Of a stretch of DNA of 34,900 bases, positions 27,125-34,900 are shown piece by piece (the first letter of the stretch is position 1; each line of letters starts with the position of its first letter). Source of the stretch: Pseudomonadota bacterium (GTDB lineage: Bacteria > Pseudomonadota > Gammaproteobacteria > Burkholderiales > Thiobacillaceae); assembly GCA_021802945.1 (NCBI GenBank), contig JAJZRE010000025.1:1332-36231 (forward strand), written 5' to 3'. The notes beneath the pieces are model-generated. The model was not told the origin of the DNA, searched no databases, and was given only the letters and a program-made list of their open reading frames with translations. Both the position numbers and the translations under genes were made by a program.

Positions 27125-28660
27125 TCAATGCGAGCCGCGGGGTTTCCACATCAGCACTGCGTAGCGTTGCTGTCCAAGCTGCCGGGTCTTCGGGTCATAC
27201 ACCCGGTAGACCAGCTGCCGGGTCTGGTCGGGGACGCCGAACAGGGCTCGGGCCTCGGCAGGGCAGGCAAGATCGTCGGCCTCGGCAAAACGCAGGGTTC
27301 CGCATACCGCAACCTTGTTGCCCGAGCGCAGTGCGCCGGCATCGATCCAGGGAGATTCGGCGAGATCAACCCCATACAGGCCGTGCGGATGGTCGGGTGA
27401 GTAGAAGCTCAGAATGTAGGGAAGGGGAAACGTCCCGGCCGCGTATTCGATGGGCCGGGCATATGCGTCCCGGTACAGGCGCGTCACGTCCTCGGCGATG
27501 CGTTGCGGAAGCGCGTAGGCCGGCTGTGCGGGATAGGCCTGGTCCTGTCTTTCCCAGAACGCGGCTGCCACGACCGCCACCACAAGATAGACCAGTCCGA
27601 ACCCGTAGACGCGTCGTGCGAGCGCCTCGCTGTCGAAGCGGGTCGGGGTGAGGTCGACCAGGGCCCAGCCCAGGAACAGCAGGGCAGGAATCAGCCAGGA
27701 CGACACGGGGCTGATCCCTTGTACCAGGGCAGCCAGCACGGTCAGCGCCACGCTCAGGCCCAGAATGCCCAGGCCCAGCCGGGGCGCCCGCGGCGCTTGA
27801 TCTGCCGGGCCTGCGGGCAGACGGACGAGGCTCCCGCCCCAGGCCAGCAAGGCGACGCCGCTGAATCCCAAGGCGCCCACCAGGGCAACGACATGGGCCT
27901 TGAAGCCCCCGGCTTCATGCGCTTCATGCATGTAGTGCAGGCTGGGCCAGCCATGATGGATGGACCAGACGATATGCGGCGAAACCAGCAGCAGGGCGGT
28001 TGCGCCGGTGACGGCTGTGCCCTTGAGCAGCGGGACGAGAGGCGGGCGCAAGGTGACCAGGATGGCCAGCCCGATGGCCGCGAACAGCACGAGCGCATAG
28101 TATTTGGTGAGCAGGGCTGCGGCGGCGAACACGCCCGCAAGAATGAACCAGCGGGCGCGGCCTCGCTCGAGGGCATGCAGCAGGCTCCAGACGAATCCGG
28201 CGACAAAGGGAAGCAGGGCGGTGTTGGCGTTGTACTTGAAGCCGCTGTCGGGGCCGAAATGGGTGCCCAGCGTAGTGAGCACGACGGCGATCAGCACCTT
28301 TTCCCAGCCGAGGATGCGTTTCATCGCCAGCGCCAGCAGACCCAGCGCAATGGCCAGGTTGACCTGGTTGAGCAGGTAATAGGCGCCGTCGCCGACCGGA
28401 AACAGCCTGAACCAGGCCGCGGTGATCCAGCCGAACAGCGGGGGATGTTTGTTGGTGCCCCATTGCCACTCCATGCCCCAGGCATAGTTTTCCACCATGT
28501 CCGCGCCATCCAGGTAATGACGGGTCGTGGCGAAAATGCCCCACCAGACGAGGCTGAAGGCCAGGATGTACAGCAGCGTGGGGCGCGGGGAGAAAGAATC
28601 GGGACGGGAGTTCACAGGCGGGGGAACATGCGATTGCGCGTTATCGGGAAGTCGGCGCAC
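27125..28660 (-). CDS. GT39-family membrane glycosyltransferase, TCS-linked
   Basis: This 511-residue inner-membrane protein of the ArnT/PMT_2 type would transfer a sugar from a polyprenyl-phosphate carrier to an envelope acceptor. The first periplasmic loop has LDGADMVENYAWGMEW and KHPPLFGW, the expected catalytic acidic pair and the KxPP-like motif. About ten to twelve helices follow, then a soluble C-terminal domain (about 390-511). The GTG start at 28660 lacks a ribosome site and is uncertain; a second GTG lies 15 codons on. It follows the sensor kinase by 17 bases in the same direction, so it is likely co-transcribed with the two-component system. Its acceptor is unknown. Confidence 0.82.
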   Translation of the reverse strand: MRRLPDNAQSHVPPPVNSRPDSFSPRPTLLYILAFSLVWWGIFATTRHYLDGADMVENYAWGMEWQWGTNKHPPLFGWITAAWFRLFPVGDGAYYLLNQVNLAIALGLLALAMKRILGWEKVLIAVVLTTLGTHFGPDSGFKYNANTALLPFVAGFVWSLLHALERGRARWFILAGVFAAAALLTKYYALVLFAAIGLAILVTLRPPLVPLLKGTAVTGATALLLVSPHIVWSIHHGWPSLHYMHEAHEAGGFKAHVVALVGALGFSGVALLAWGGSLVRLPAGPADQAPRAPRLGLGILGLSVALTVLAALVQGISPVSSWLIPALLFLGWALVDLTPTRFDSEALARRVYGFGLVYLVVAVVAAAFWERQDQAYPAQPAYALPQRIAEDVTRLYRDAYARPIEYAAGTFPLPYILSFYSPDHPHGLYGVDLAESPWIDAGALRSGNKVAVCGTLRFAEADDLACPAEARALFGVPDQTRQLVYRVYDPKTRQLGQQRYAVLMWKPRGSH

Positions 28661-28677
28661 AGTATCCGGGCCCGGGA

Positions 28678-30081
28678 TTACGATAGGCTTACAGCGTCGC
28701 CTTCAAACCGCAGTTCGAACAGCGCGCCGCCCAACGCGCTTTTCCCCACGGTGACGACGGCGCCATGCTTGCGTGCAACCTCCTGGACGATGGCCAGCCC
28801 CAGCCCGCTGCCTTCCGTCGCGCTGCTGTCGGGCGCCCGGTGGAAGCGCTGAAAAATCAGCGGCAGTTCCGCGTCCGGGATCCCCGGACCGCTGTCAGCG
28901 ACCGAGAAGACCGGCGGGGACGCCCGCGCGGACGTGGTGACCGTCCCGCCTTCCGGTGTGAACTTGAGCGCATTTTCCACCAGGTTCTTCATGGCCTCCC
29001 GGACCAGGGTGGGATTGCCGCGCACCGGGATTGCCTGTTCCGCGCCTTCGAAGCCGAGATCGATCCGCTGGCGTCCGGCCGCCGCGACAAAGTCGCCGGT
29101 TACCTCCTTCGCCAGTTCGGACAGATCGAACAGGACACGGGTTTTGCTGGCGTTCGCTTCCGAGTGCGCCAGGGCCAGCAGTTGGCGCACCAGATGGGCG
29201 AGTCGGGCGGTGGCTTTTTGCAGGCGGCGGTAGGTGGGCTGGGCGCACGGGCAACTCGTGTCGGCGCGGGCCAGATCGAGTTCGGCGGTCAACACGGCCA
29301 GCGGCGTCTTGATCTGATGCGCCGCATCGGCCATGAAGCGGCGCTGCTCGTCCTGCACCGCCTTGAATCTCAACAGCAGGTCATTGAGTGCGGTGACCAC
29401 GGGCTGCAACTCTCTCGGCGCATTGTCGGCCGGGATCGCATCCAGATCCTGCGCAGACCGGTGGGTAATGCGACGGCGCAGCGCTTCAAGCGGATGAAGT
29501 CCGCGGCTGATGCCAAACCAGATGAGCGGAATGGACAGGATGAGGACCAGCGCCTGCGGAACGAGCACGCCGCGCAGCAGATGCAGGGTCAGCCGATCGC
29601 GCCTGACCATGGTTTCGGCCACCTGGATCTCGAAACCCGGAAGGTCTTCCTTGCTCCCCTTGACCGCGGCCCGTCTCACTTTCCTGCCGTCCAGCGAGAG
29701 GGTGCCAAACACCGCGTGTTGGTCGTTGCCGACACCGGTCCCCATGCGGGTCAAGCGGGGATCGCCGGCAAGCAGCGCGCCGTTGGGGTCGTAGATGGCG
29801 AAATAGCGTTGGTCTTTGGCGTCCCGGATAAGCAGGTTGAACGCCAGGGAATCCGGGTCGATCTTCCGCTTGGCTTCAAGCGCCGCGGAAGCCAGTTCCT
29901 TCAGGTCGTCCGTGATTTCCTCCAGAACGAGGTCGCGTTCTGTTTCCGCGAGATGGGAGGCGTTACGGTAGGTGGTGTAAGCACTGACCGCCAGCAGGAC
30001 AAGAAGCGGGATCAGCAGCCACCCCAGCAGGGCATGGGTCAGGGTTGGCGCTCCGCGGTTTGGGTCAGGCGGATTGGTCAT
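28678..30081 (-). CDS. Sensor histidine kinase (PmrB/QseC/TctE-like)
   Basis: This is a 467-residue inner-membrane kinase. TM1 is about 17-37, then a periplasmic sensor of about 130 residues (with FAIYDPNGALLAGD), TM2 about 171-192, a HAMP-like segment, HisKA with His255 in DAAHQIKTP, and the ATPase domain (NLVENALKFTPEGG, DSGPGIP, GSGLGLAI). It overlaps the regulator gene by 17 bases. A Cys pair (SCPC) lies in the HisKA helix, which is unusual and might be redox-sensitive, but that is speculation. The downstream GT39 gene and the divergent glycosyltransferases suggest that it senses envelope stress or metals. Confidence 0.92.
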   Translation of the reverse strand: MTNPPDPNRGAPTLTHALLGWLLIPLLVLLAVSAYTTYRNASHLAETERDLVLEEITDDLKELASAALEAKRKIDPDSLAFNLLIRDAKDQRYFAIYDPNGALLAGDPRLTRMGTGVGNDQHAVFGTLSLDGRKVRRAAVKGSKEDLPGFEIQVAETMVRRDRLTLHLLRGVLVPQALVLILSIPLIWFGISRGLHPLEALRRRITHRSAQDLDAIPADNAPRELQPVVTALNDLLLRFKAVQDEQRRFMADAAHQIKTPLAVLTAELDLARADTSCPCAQPTYRRLQKATARLAHLVRQLLALAHSEANASKTRVLFDLSELAKEVTGDFVAAAGRQRIDLGFEGAEQAIPVRGNPTLVREAMKNLVENALKFTPEGGTVTTSARASPPVFSVADSGPGIPDAELPLIFQRFHRAPDSSATEGSGLGLAIVQEVARKHGAVVTVGKSALGGALFELRFEGDAVSLS

Positions 30082-30748
30082 CGGACGGCTCGATCAGGTA
30101 GCCCAGCCCGCGCACGGTGCGGATGGCAATGCCTTCCGGCTCCAGCTTCTTGCGCAGGCGATGGATGTAGACCTCGACCGCATTCGATCCAACGGTCGCA
30201 TCCCAGCTGGAAATGGCGGCGGTCAGCGCCTGCTTGGAAACGACTTTCCCTGCCTTGTGCAGCAGACTGGAGAGGACTTCCCGCTCGCGGCTGGAAAGCT
30301 CGACTTCACCGCCATCAAGAAATACCTGCCGGGTCACGGTGTCGTAGCGCAGCCTGCCCAGGTCCAGGCAGGCCGTGGCCGCACCACCGTGATGGCGCCG
30401 CACGAGGGCGCGCAGGCGGGCCTGCAATTCCGCGATGGCGAACGGTTTGGCCAGGTAGTCATCCGCGCCGCAGTCCAGCCCCGCCACCCGGTCGGCGATC
30501 GCCTCGCGCGCAGTCAGGATCATCACGGGCAGGTGGCTTCCGCGTTTGCGAAGGCGCCTGAGCACGTCCAGCCCGTCCATCCGCGGGAGGCCCAGATCCA
30601 GCACCAGGGCATCGTAGGTTTCGCTGGTCAGGGCGAGGTCGGCCGCCACGCCGTCGCTGACCCAATCGACGCCGTAGCCCTCCTGCCGGCACGCGCGCAG
30701 GAGCAGATCCGCAAGCGCGGGATCATCTTCGGTCAACAGGATGCGCAT
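30065..30748 (-). CDS. OmpR-family response regulator (PmrA/QseB-like)
   Basis: This 227-residue regulator has receiver residues E7/D8/D9, phospho-acceptor Asp51, Thr79 and Lys101, and a winged-helix domain ending VYIHRLRKKL and IRTVRGLGYLIE. It is a paralogue of the regulator at 2491-3159 with identical spacing of the key residues. It is first in an operon with its kinase and the GT39 gene. The direct-repeat box at 30767-30783 lies 18 bases before its ATG, in the 71-bp gap shared with the divergent GT2 gene, so autoregulation and control of both arms are plausible. Confidence 0.93.
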   Translation of the reverse strand: MRILLTEDDPALADLLLRACRQEGYGVDWVSDGVAADLALTSETYDALVLDLGLPRMDGLDVLRRLRKRGSHLPVMILTAREAIADRVAGLDCGADDYLAKPFAIAELQARLRALVRRHHGGAATACLDLGRLRYDTVTRQVFLDGGEVELSSREREVLSSLLHKAGKVVSKQALTAAISSWDATVGSNAVEVYIHRLRKKLEPEGIAIRTVRGLGYLIEPSDDQSA

Positions 30749-30766
30749 CGATGCGGGTCGGGATCG

Positions 30767-30783
30767 TGTAAGGAGATTGAAAG
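30767..30783 (-). promoter_or_regulatory. Direct-repeat box between divergent glycosylation operons
   Basis: On the minus strand CTTTCA (30783-30778) and CTTACA (30772-30767) are 11 bp apart, the 6-N5-6 layout of PmrA/QseB boxes. The ten bases CCTTACACGA also occur at the box at 2398-2407. No clear -10/-35 pair was found in this gap for either gene. Confidence 0.45.
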
Positions 30784-30819
30784 GCAGTCAGGCGCATTCT
30801 GCATCAACCCATACTGGAT

Positions 30820-31908
30820 ATGAAACCGGAACCGATGCGCCAGAACAAGCCCCACACCCATGATTTTTCCATCATGCCAGCTGCGAATTGGACCGATTCC
30901 TCATCAAAGCGCGACACGACTCCGGCGAACCGAAGGGACTTTTCCGTCAAGCCGCGCGAGTGGCTGCCGGGCCTGTCGATCGTCATTCCGTGCTTCAACG
31001 AAGCGGAGAACCTGAACCGCCTGTTGCCCCGCTTGCAGCGCGTGCTCCAGGCGCTGGTGACGGACTGGGAGGTCATCCTGGTGGACGATGGCAGCCGTGA
31101 CGGTACGCATGAAGTATTCGCGTTCTGGTCGTCCCAGCCGGGATTTCAGGTGATCCAGCTGTCGCGCAATTTTGGCAAGGAAGCGGCGCTTACCGCAGGC
31201 CTGGAGACGGCACGCTGCGAAACGTGCCTGATGATGGACGCCGACCTGCAGCACTCGCCCGAACTGATTCCCGCCATGCTTGCGCAATGGCAGCAAGGCT
31301 ACGACGTGGTCTATGCGGTGCGGGAGCACCGGCGCGATGAAGGCCTGTTCAAGCGCCTGGGCGCCCGCTGGTTTTACCGGCTGGTGAACGCCGGCGCGCG
31401 CTTCCAGGTTCCGCCGGACGCCGGCGACTTTCGCCTCATGGACCGGGTCGTGGTCGACGCCCTGCTCGCCCTGCCGGAGCGCAACCGCTTCATGAAGGGC
31501 CTGTATGCGTGGGTCGGATTCAATACGTCGGAAATCGCCTATGTGCCGGATGCCCGGGGGAGCGGGCGCAGCGCGTTCAATCCGTTTCATTTGCTGCGTC
31601 TGTCCTTCGACGGCCTGACGGCGTTCACCACCTGGCCGCTGCGCGTTGCCAGCCTGGTGGGCTTCGTCCTGGCGCTGCTGGCTTTCGCCTACGGCGGCTA
31701 CCTGGTCGTTGAGCACTTGTTGATGGGCCATGACGTTCCCGGCTGGACGACGATCGTGGTGGGCCTGATGTTGTTTTCCGGGATACAGCTCATCGGACTG
31801 GGGGTGCTCGGCGAGTATGTCAGCCGCATCTTCGAGGAGGTCAAGGGGCGGCCCCTGTATGTGGTTCGGCATCGCGCCGGGCGTGGCCTGCGGGATGCGC
31901 AGCCATGA
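30820..31908 (+). CDS. GT2 polyprenyl-phosphate sugar synthase (ArnC/GtrB/FlmF2-like)
   Basis: This 362-residue protein has a cytoplasmic GT-A domain (VDDG at 88-91, DAD at 140-142, the QLSRNFGKEAALTAGLE stretch and a DAGDFRLMDR motif) and two C-terminal helices (about 280-302 and 315-335). It should load a sugar from a nucleotide donor onto undecaprenyl phosphate. The first 45 residues are not conserved in such enzymes; starts at 30820, 30835 and 30874 are possible, none with a good ribosome site. The stop overlaps the next gene (ATGA). Position beside an ArnT-like transferase and a YdjC deacetylase fits synthesis of a hexosamine donor for lipid A, as for FlmF2 and LgmB. Confidence 0.9.
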   Translation: MKPEPMRQNKPHTHDFSIMPAANWTDSSSKRDTTPANRRDFSVKPREWLPGLSIVIPCFNEAENLNRLLPRLQRVLQALVTDWEVILVDDGSRDGTHEVFAFWSSQPGFQVIQLSRNFGKEAALTAGLETARCETCLMMDADLQHSPELIPAMLAQWQQGYDVVYAVREHRRDEGLFKRLGARWFYRLVNAGARFQVPPDAGDFRLMDRVVVDALLALPERNRFMKGLYAWVGFNTSEIAYVPDARGSGRSAFNPFHLLRLSFDGLTAFTTWPLRVASLVGFVLALLAFAYGGYLVVEHLLMGHDVPGWTTIVVGLMLFSGIQLIGLGVLGEYVSRIFEEVKGRPLYVVRHRAGRGLRDAQP

Positions 31909-33485
31909 GCGCGGGATGGAATCGCAAGGATGCCGGCCTGTTCCTGCTTGCGCTGGCCTGGCTCGCACTGACGCTGGGCGTCAGGCCGCTGGCATTGCCG
32001 GATGAGGGGCGCTACGTCAGCGTGGCCTGGGAAATGCTGACCTCGGGCAACTGGCTGTATCCGACCCTGGATGGCTTGCCCTTCTTCCACAAGCCGCCCC
32101 TGTTCTACTGGATCACCGCCGCCAGCCTGGGCGTGTTCGGCTCGCACGAGTGGGCGGCCCGCGTGGCCCCGCTGTTTGGCGCCGGGATCGCTGCGTTCAC
32201 CCTGTATGGTTTTGCGTTGCGGCAGGCAGGCGCAACCGTCGCCCGCTGGTCGTTGTTGATTCTGGTGACCCAGCCCTTTTTCTTCGGGGGGGCCCAGTTC
32301 GCCAATCTCGACATGCTGGTTGCCGGATTGATCGCTTCCACCATTCTGCTGGCGGCTGAAGCGGGGCTGAACGCGGAGAGGGGCAGGCCCTACAAGGGAC
32401 TGCTTGCCGGCGCATATCTGGGGGCCGCGCTGGGCGTCCTGGCGAAAGGCCTGATCGGCGCGGTGCTGCCGGGGCTGGTGCTGGTTGCCTGGCTGGCCTG
32501 GAATCGCCGGCTGGTCCTGATGCGCAGGCTTGTCTGGCTGCCCGGCCTGATCGTTTTCCTGTTGGTTGCAGTCCCCTGGTTTGTCGCCATGCAGCAGCGC
32601 TTTCCCGGATTCCTGAATTATTTCTTCGTCTACCAGCAGTTCCAGCGATTTGCCGAGAGCGGGTTCAACAACCCCATGCCGTTCTGGTTTTACCCGCCGG
32701 CTATTCTCCTTCTCATCCTGCCCTGGTCCTGGTGGCTGCCGGCAGCATGGAAGCAGACCGGGCGGGAGCCCGAGTCGAAGCCGACGATTCGTTCCTTGAT
32801 GTGGATCTGGCCTGCGGTGATCGTGGGCTTCTTCTCCATTCCTTCCTCCAAGCTGGTGGGCTATGTGCTGCCCGCGCTGCCGGCGCTCGCCTACCTGATC
32901 GGCGATGGGCTGGTGCGCAAGCGGGGTGGTGCGCCGAGTCCGCGGCTTTTGAAGGGGGTCGTTGCCGCTGCCGGCGCGATTTGCCTGTCGGCGATCGCCG
33001 CCAACAATGTCTTCAACCACAAGACGAACAGGGGGCTGAGCAGCCTGATCGCTGCGCAGCGCCAGGAACACGAGCCCGTCATGTTTCTGCGAAACCAGTT
33101 TTTTGACATGCCGTTTTACCTGGGGCTGAAGGAACCGGTCGCAATCTTCGATGACTGGCGTCCTGAAAACACGTCAAAGCACGACAACTGGCGCAAGGTC
33201 ATGGCCGATGCGGGAGAATTCGATCCGCAACGGGCCCGGCAGTTGCTCATCGACCATACCCGGCTTGCGCATTTCGTTTGCAGCCACCCGGTCTCGTGGC
33301 TGGTCGCGCCGAAGGGAACGGAGGTCGAATACCCTTACCTGAAGCAGATCGCCCCGCTGGCGACGTACCAGACGACCGCGGTCTGGCGGCTCACGCGCAG
33401 CGAGATGTCGTCTACGGGCGGATGCCGGCAAACGCCCAGCGACGACTCAGCAGATAGGTCGCCGCCGCTACGCACACAAGGATGA
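31905..33485 (+). CDS. ArnT-like GT39 glycosyltransferase (FlmK/LgmA-like)
   Basis: This 526-residue inner-membrane protein resembles ArnT. The first periplasmic loop holds LPDEGRYVSVAWEMLTSGNW and FFHKPPLFYWI with the expected Asp/Glu pair. About twelve helices follow, then a periplasmic domain (about 375-505). Such enzymes move an amino sugar from undecaprenyl phosphate to lipid A phosphate and raise resistance to cationic peptides. The gene overlaps the GT2 gene by four bases. Its last 25 codons run antisense into the 3' end of the GtrA-like gene (74 bases shared), and the end (RSEMSSTGGCRQTPSDDS) looks non-conserved. The sugar and the acceptor are inferred only. Confidence 0.87.
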   Translation: MSAGWNRKDAGLFLLALAWLALTLGVRPLALPDEGRYVSVAWEMLTSGNWLYPTLDGLPFFHKPPLFYWITAASLGVFGSHEWAARVAPLFGAGIAAFTLYGFALRQAGATVARWSLLILVTQPFFFGGAQFANLDMLVAGLIASTILLAAEAGLNAERGRPYKGLLAGAYLGAALGVLAKGLIGAVLPGLVLVAWLAWNRRLVLMRRLVWLPGLIVFLLVAVPWFVAMQQRFPGFLNYFFVYQQFQRFAESGFNNPMPFWFYPPAILLLILPWSWWLPAAWKQTGREPESKPTIRSLMWIWPAVIVGFFSIPSSKLVGYVLPALPALAYLIGDGLVRKRGGAPSPRLLKGVVAAAGAICLSAIAANNVFNHKTNRGLSSLIAAQRQEHEPVMFLRNQFFDMPFYLGLKEPVAIFDDWRPENTSKHDNWRKVMADAGEFDPQRARQLLIDHTRLAHFVCSHPVSWLVAPKGTEVEYPYLKQIAPLATYQTTAVWRLTRSEMSSTGGCRQTPSDDSADRSPPLRTQG

Positions 33486-33804
33486 TCGCCAGCAGGAGTT
33501 GATAGGGAACCTGGCTGGTGTGCAGCAGAACGGCGTAGGCCGACTCATTGATGGCGAATCCCGCGGCTGAAAGCAGGAAGAACCGGTTGGCCGACCGCAG
33601 CACCGGCGCGCCATGATCCGCAAAGGTCAGCAGCTGGTGCCCGCCATACGAGACCCCGAACGCGCACAGCCAGCCGCCGACGTTGGCGACAAGCGGCACG
33701 AGATGCATCGTTTCCACCAGGAGGATGACGGTGAGGAGGTGGACGAGCGCGGCGGCGCTGCCGACCAGGATGAAGACGACCGGGCGGTGACGAAGCAAGA
33801 ACAT
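33412..33804 (-). CDS. GtrA-like four-helix membrane protein
   Basis: This protein of about 130 residues has four predicted helices. FILVGSAAALVHLLTVILL begins TM1, ANVGGWLCAFGVSYGGHQLLTF matches the GtrA core, and TYLLSRRWAF the end. GtrA proteins are thought to help move polyprenyl-linked sugars across the inner membrane. The ATG at 33804 starts the conserved region; an open frame to 33858 would overlap the divergent deacetylase gene. It is convergent with the ArnT-like gene and shares 74 bases with it. In this context it is a candidate flippase. Confidence 0.82.
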   Translation of the reverse strand: MFLLRHRPVVFILVGSAAALVHLLTVILLVETMHLVPLVANVGGWLCAFGVSYGGHQLLTFADHGAPVLRSANRFFLLSAAGFAINESAYAVLLHTSQVPYQLLLAIILVCVAAATYLLSRRWAFAGIRP

Positions 33805-33842
33805 GGGGGATACGCCGGGGAAGATTCCCGGCATTTTACGGT

Positions 33843-34721
33843 ATGACTGCATTGCCACAACCGGCGCCGATCTCCGGACAGCGCATCATCAGCGTGTGCG
33901 TGGACGACTTCGGCCAGCACGAAGGCATCAACCGGGCCGCGCTGGACCTGGCGGGCAGGCACCGCGTCTCCGCGGTCAGCTGTCTCGTGGATGGACCGGC
34001 CTGGCCCTCGGGGGCGCGCGCGTTGCAGGCGTTTGCGGGCAGGGTGGAAGCGGGCCTGCATCTCAACTTCACCGAGGATTTCGGCCAGGGAGCATGCCAC
34101 GCGCTGCCGGGACTGATTGCGCGCGCCTATGGCCACCTGCTCGACCACGTTCAGATCCGCGCCGCGATCCAGCGGCAGTTCGAGCGTTTCGAGCAGGTCA
34201 TGGGCCGCTTGCCGGATTTTGTCGATGGGCACCAGCATGTGCACCAGTTGCCCGTGATACGGGATCAGCTCGTTGCGGTCATGAAGCAACGCTATGGTTC
34301 GGCCAGGCCCTGGCTGCGCTCGACGCTGCCGCCGGCCGCCTGCCGGAAGTCCGGGCTGCCGTCGCCCGCAGTCCGCAAAGGGCGGTTGATCGGCTGGTTG
34401 GGCGCGAAGGCATTGCGCGCGCTGGCACGCCGGCAGGGCTATCCGCAAAACAACCATCTTGTCGGCGTATACGGATTCGGGCTTTCCGAGGCGGACTACC
34501 TGCAGACAATGAAGGCGTGGCTCGACTGCGTGAGCGACGGCGACGTGCTGATGTGCCATCCGTCTTTGCCATGGACGGGCGTGGACCCCTTGCAGGATGC
34601 CCGGAACCAGGAATACCGGGCGTTAAGGAGCGAGACATTTTCCGTGCTTCTGGAGAACGCCCGCCTTGAGGTCGGGCCGCTGCGGGACAGCGGGCATCGT
34701 GGCGAGGACAGCGAGACGTAA
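33843..34721 (+). CDS. YdjC/ChbG-family deacetylase (NaxD/LgmC-like)
   Basis: This 292-residue protein of the YdjC superfamily hydrolyses N-acetyl groups of sugars with a divalent metal. Metal and catalytic residues are visible: Asp21 and Asp22 (CVDDFG), His73 (GLHLNF) and FVDGHQHVHQLP with Asp128, His130 and His134; a late MCHPS motif also matches. Members include ChbG (chitobiose), HpnK (hopanoid) and NaxD (undecaprenyl-phosphate-N-acetylhexosamine for lipid A). The presence of GT2 and ArnT-like genes favours the NaxD-type role. There is no signal peptide, so it acts in the cytoplasm. Start ATG at 33843. tRNA-Ser lies on the other strand right after it. Confidence 0.88.
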   Translation: MTALPQPAPISGQRIISVCVDDFGQHEGINRAALDLAGRHRVSAVSCLVDGPAWPSGARALQAFAGRVEAGLHLNFTEDFGQGACHALPGLIARAYGHLLDHVQIRAAIQRQFERFEQVMGRLPDFVDGHQHVHQLPVIRDQLVAVMKQRYGSARPWLRSTLPPAACRKSGLPSPAVRKGRLIGWLGAKALRALARRQGYPQNNHLVGVYGFGLSEADYLQTMKAWLDCVSDGDVLMCHPSLPWTGVDPLQDARNQEYRALRSETFSVLLENARLEVGPLRDSGHRGEDSET

Positions 34722-34724
34722 GCC

Positions 34725-34814
34725 TGGCGGAAGCGGTGAGATTCGAACTCACGGATGGCTTGCACCATCGCCGGTTTTCAAGACCGGTGCCTTAAACCGC
34801 TCGGCCACGCTTCC
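34725..34814 (-). tRNA. tRNA-Ser (anticodon TGA)
   Basis: This 90-base class II tRNA has an encoded CCA. The acceptor stem GGAAGCG/CGCTTCC, discriminator G73, anticodon stem-loop CCGGTCTTGAAAACCGG (anticodon TGA), a long variable arm and the T arm GAGTTCGAATCTC are present. Confidence 0.97.
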
Positions 34815-34860
34815 ATCGTGGGGTGCGCGCGCCGGTTTTAGTTCCGGCCGCCGCTCGCGC

Positions 34861-34887
34861 GGCTTAACTTGCTGTCGCAAGTTAGCC
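34861..34887. repeat. Inverted repeat upstream of tRNA-Ser
   Basis: GGC-T-TAACTTGC and GCAAGTTA-GCC flank the loop TGTC, giving 11 pairs with one bulged T. It has no U-run. It lies about 50 bases upstream of tRNA-Ser at the window edge, and the rest of 34815-34900 is GC-rich and shows no gene. Confidence 0.6.
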
Positions 34888-34900
34888 TGCACTAGCCGAC

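Noticed and set aside
31698-33071. 457-codon minus-strand frame opposite the ArnT-like gene
   Set aside because: It is Gln/Pro/Arg/Gly-rich, has no domain, and lies opposite a well-supported membrane protein.

Overview
The window reads as a GC-rich betaproteobacterial chromosome segment, most likely from a chemolithoautotroph of the Thiobacillus type. The taxon is inferred from the protein style, the rimP-nusA-infB-rbfA-truB-rpsO-pnp order, and a CbbY-type phosphatase that implies a Calvin cycle; nothing here proves the genus. I see no phage, insertion sequence or CRISPR array. Gene density is high and no gap exceeds 200 bases.

Layout. 1-4600: the end of folD, a palindromic heptamer-repeat element, cbbY (-), dksA and a small conserved protein (+), an Asr-like secreted Ala/Lys-rich protein (-), and a divergent OmpR-family response regulator and sensor kinase (+). 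4600-13400: the transcription/translation operon on the minus strand, rimP-nusA-infB-rbfA-truB-rpsO-pnp, with a second heptamer element between infB and rbfA. 13430-13810: three minus-strand tRNAs (Gly-GCC, Cys-GCA, Leu-TAA) behind a near-consensus promoter; an intrinsic terminator and an extended -10 box lie between tRNA-Leu and rimP. 13811-17030: a family 5 uracil-DNA glycosylase, a 4-oxalocrotonate tautomerase, uvrC and pgsA, tightly packed on the minus strand.

17050-23730 is an iron region. bfr and bfd (storage and release) are followed, reading toward higher coordinates, by the 3' end of an eight-gene minus-strand operon: hemP, a 68-residue unknown, an outer-membrane beta-barrel, an exported FMN-binding protein, ApbE (which attaches FMN covalently), a four-helix His-rich membrane protein, feoA and feoB. 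The operon starts at a TTGACA-N16-TATCAT promoter overlapped by a Fur-box match (14/19); bfd has a similar Fur-overlapped promoter. The simplest reading is periplasmic Fe(III) reduction by a flavinylated electron carrier fed from a membrane (possibly haem b) protein, delivering Fe(II) to FeoAB. This is the best candidate here for an under-described system.

23776-27034 holds a His-rich CDF metal exporter, nagZ, acpS and a radical SAM protein (minus). 27125-34721 is an envelope-glycosylation island: a two-component system in one operon with a GT39 membrane glycosyltransferase (minus); divergently, an ArnC-like GT2 and an ArnT-like GT39 (plus); then a GtrA-like membrane protein (minus) and a YdjC/NaxD-like deacetylase (plus). 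The gene set resembles the lipid A hexosamine-modification systems of Francisella and Bordetella, here beside a PmrAB/QseBC-like regulator. An 11-bp direct repeat resembling a PmrA/QseB box lies in front of both response-regulator genes of the window. tRNA-Ser(TGA) closes the window.
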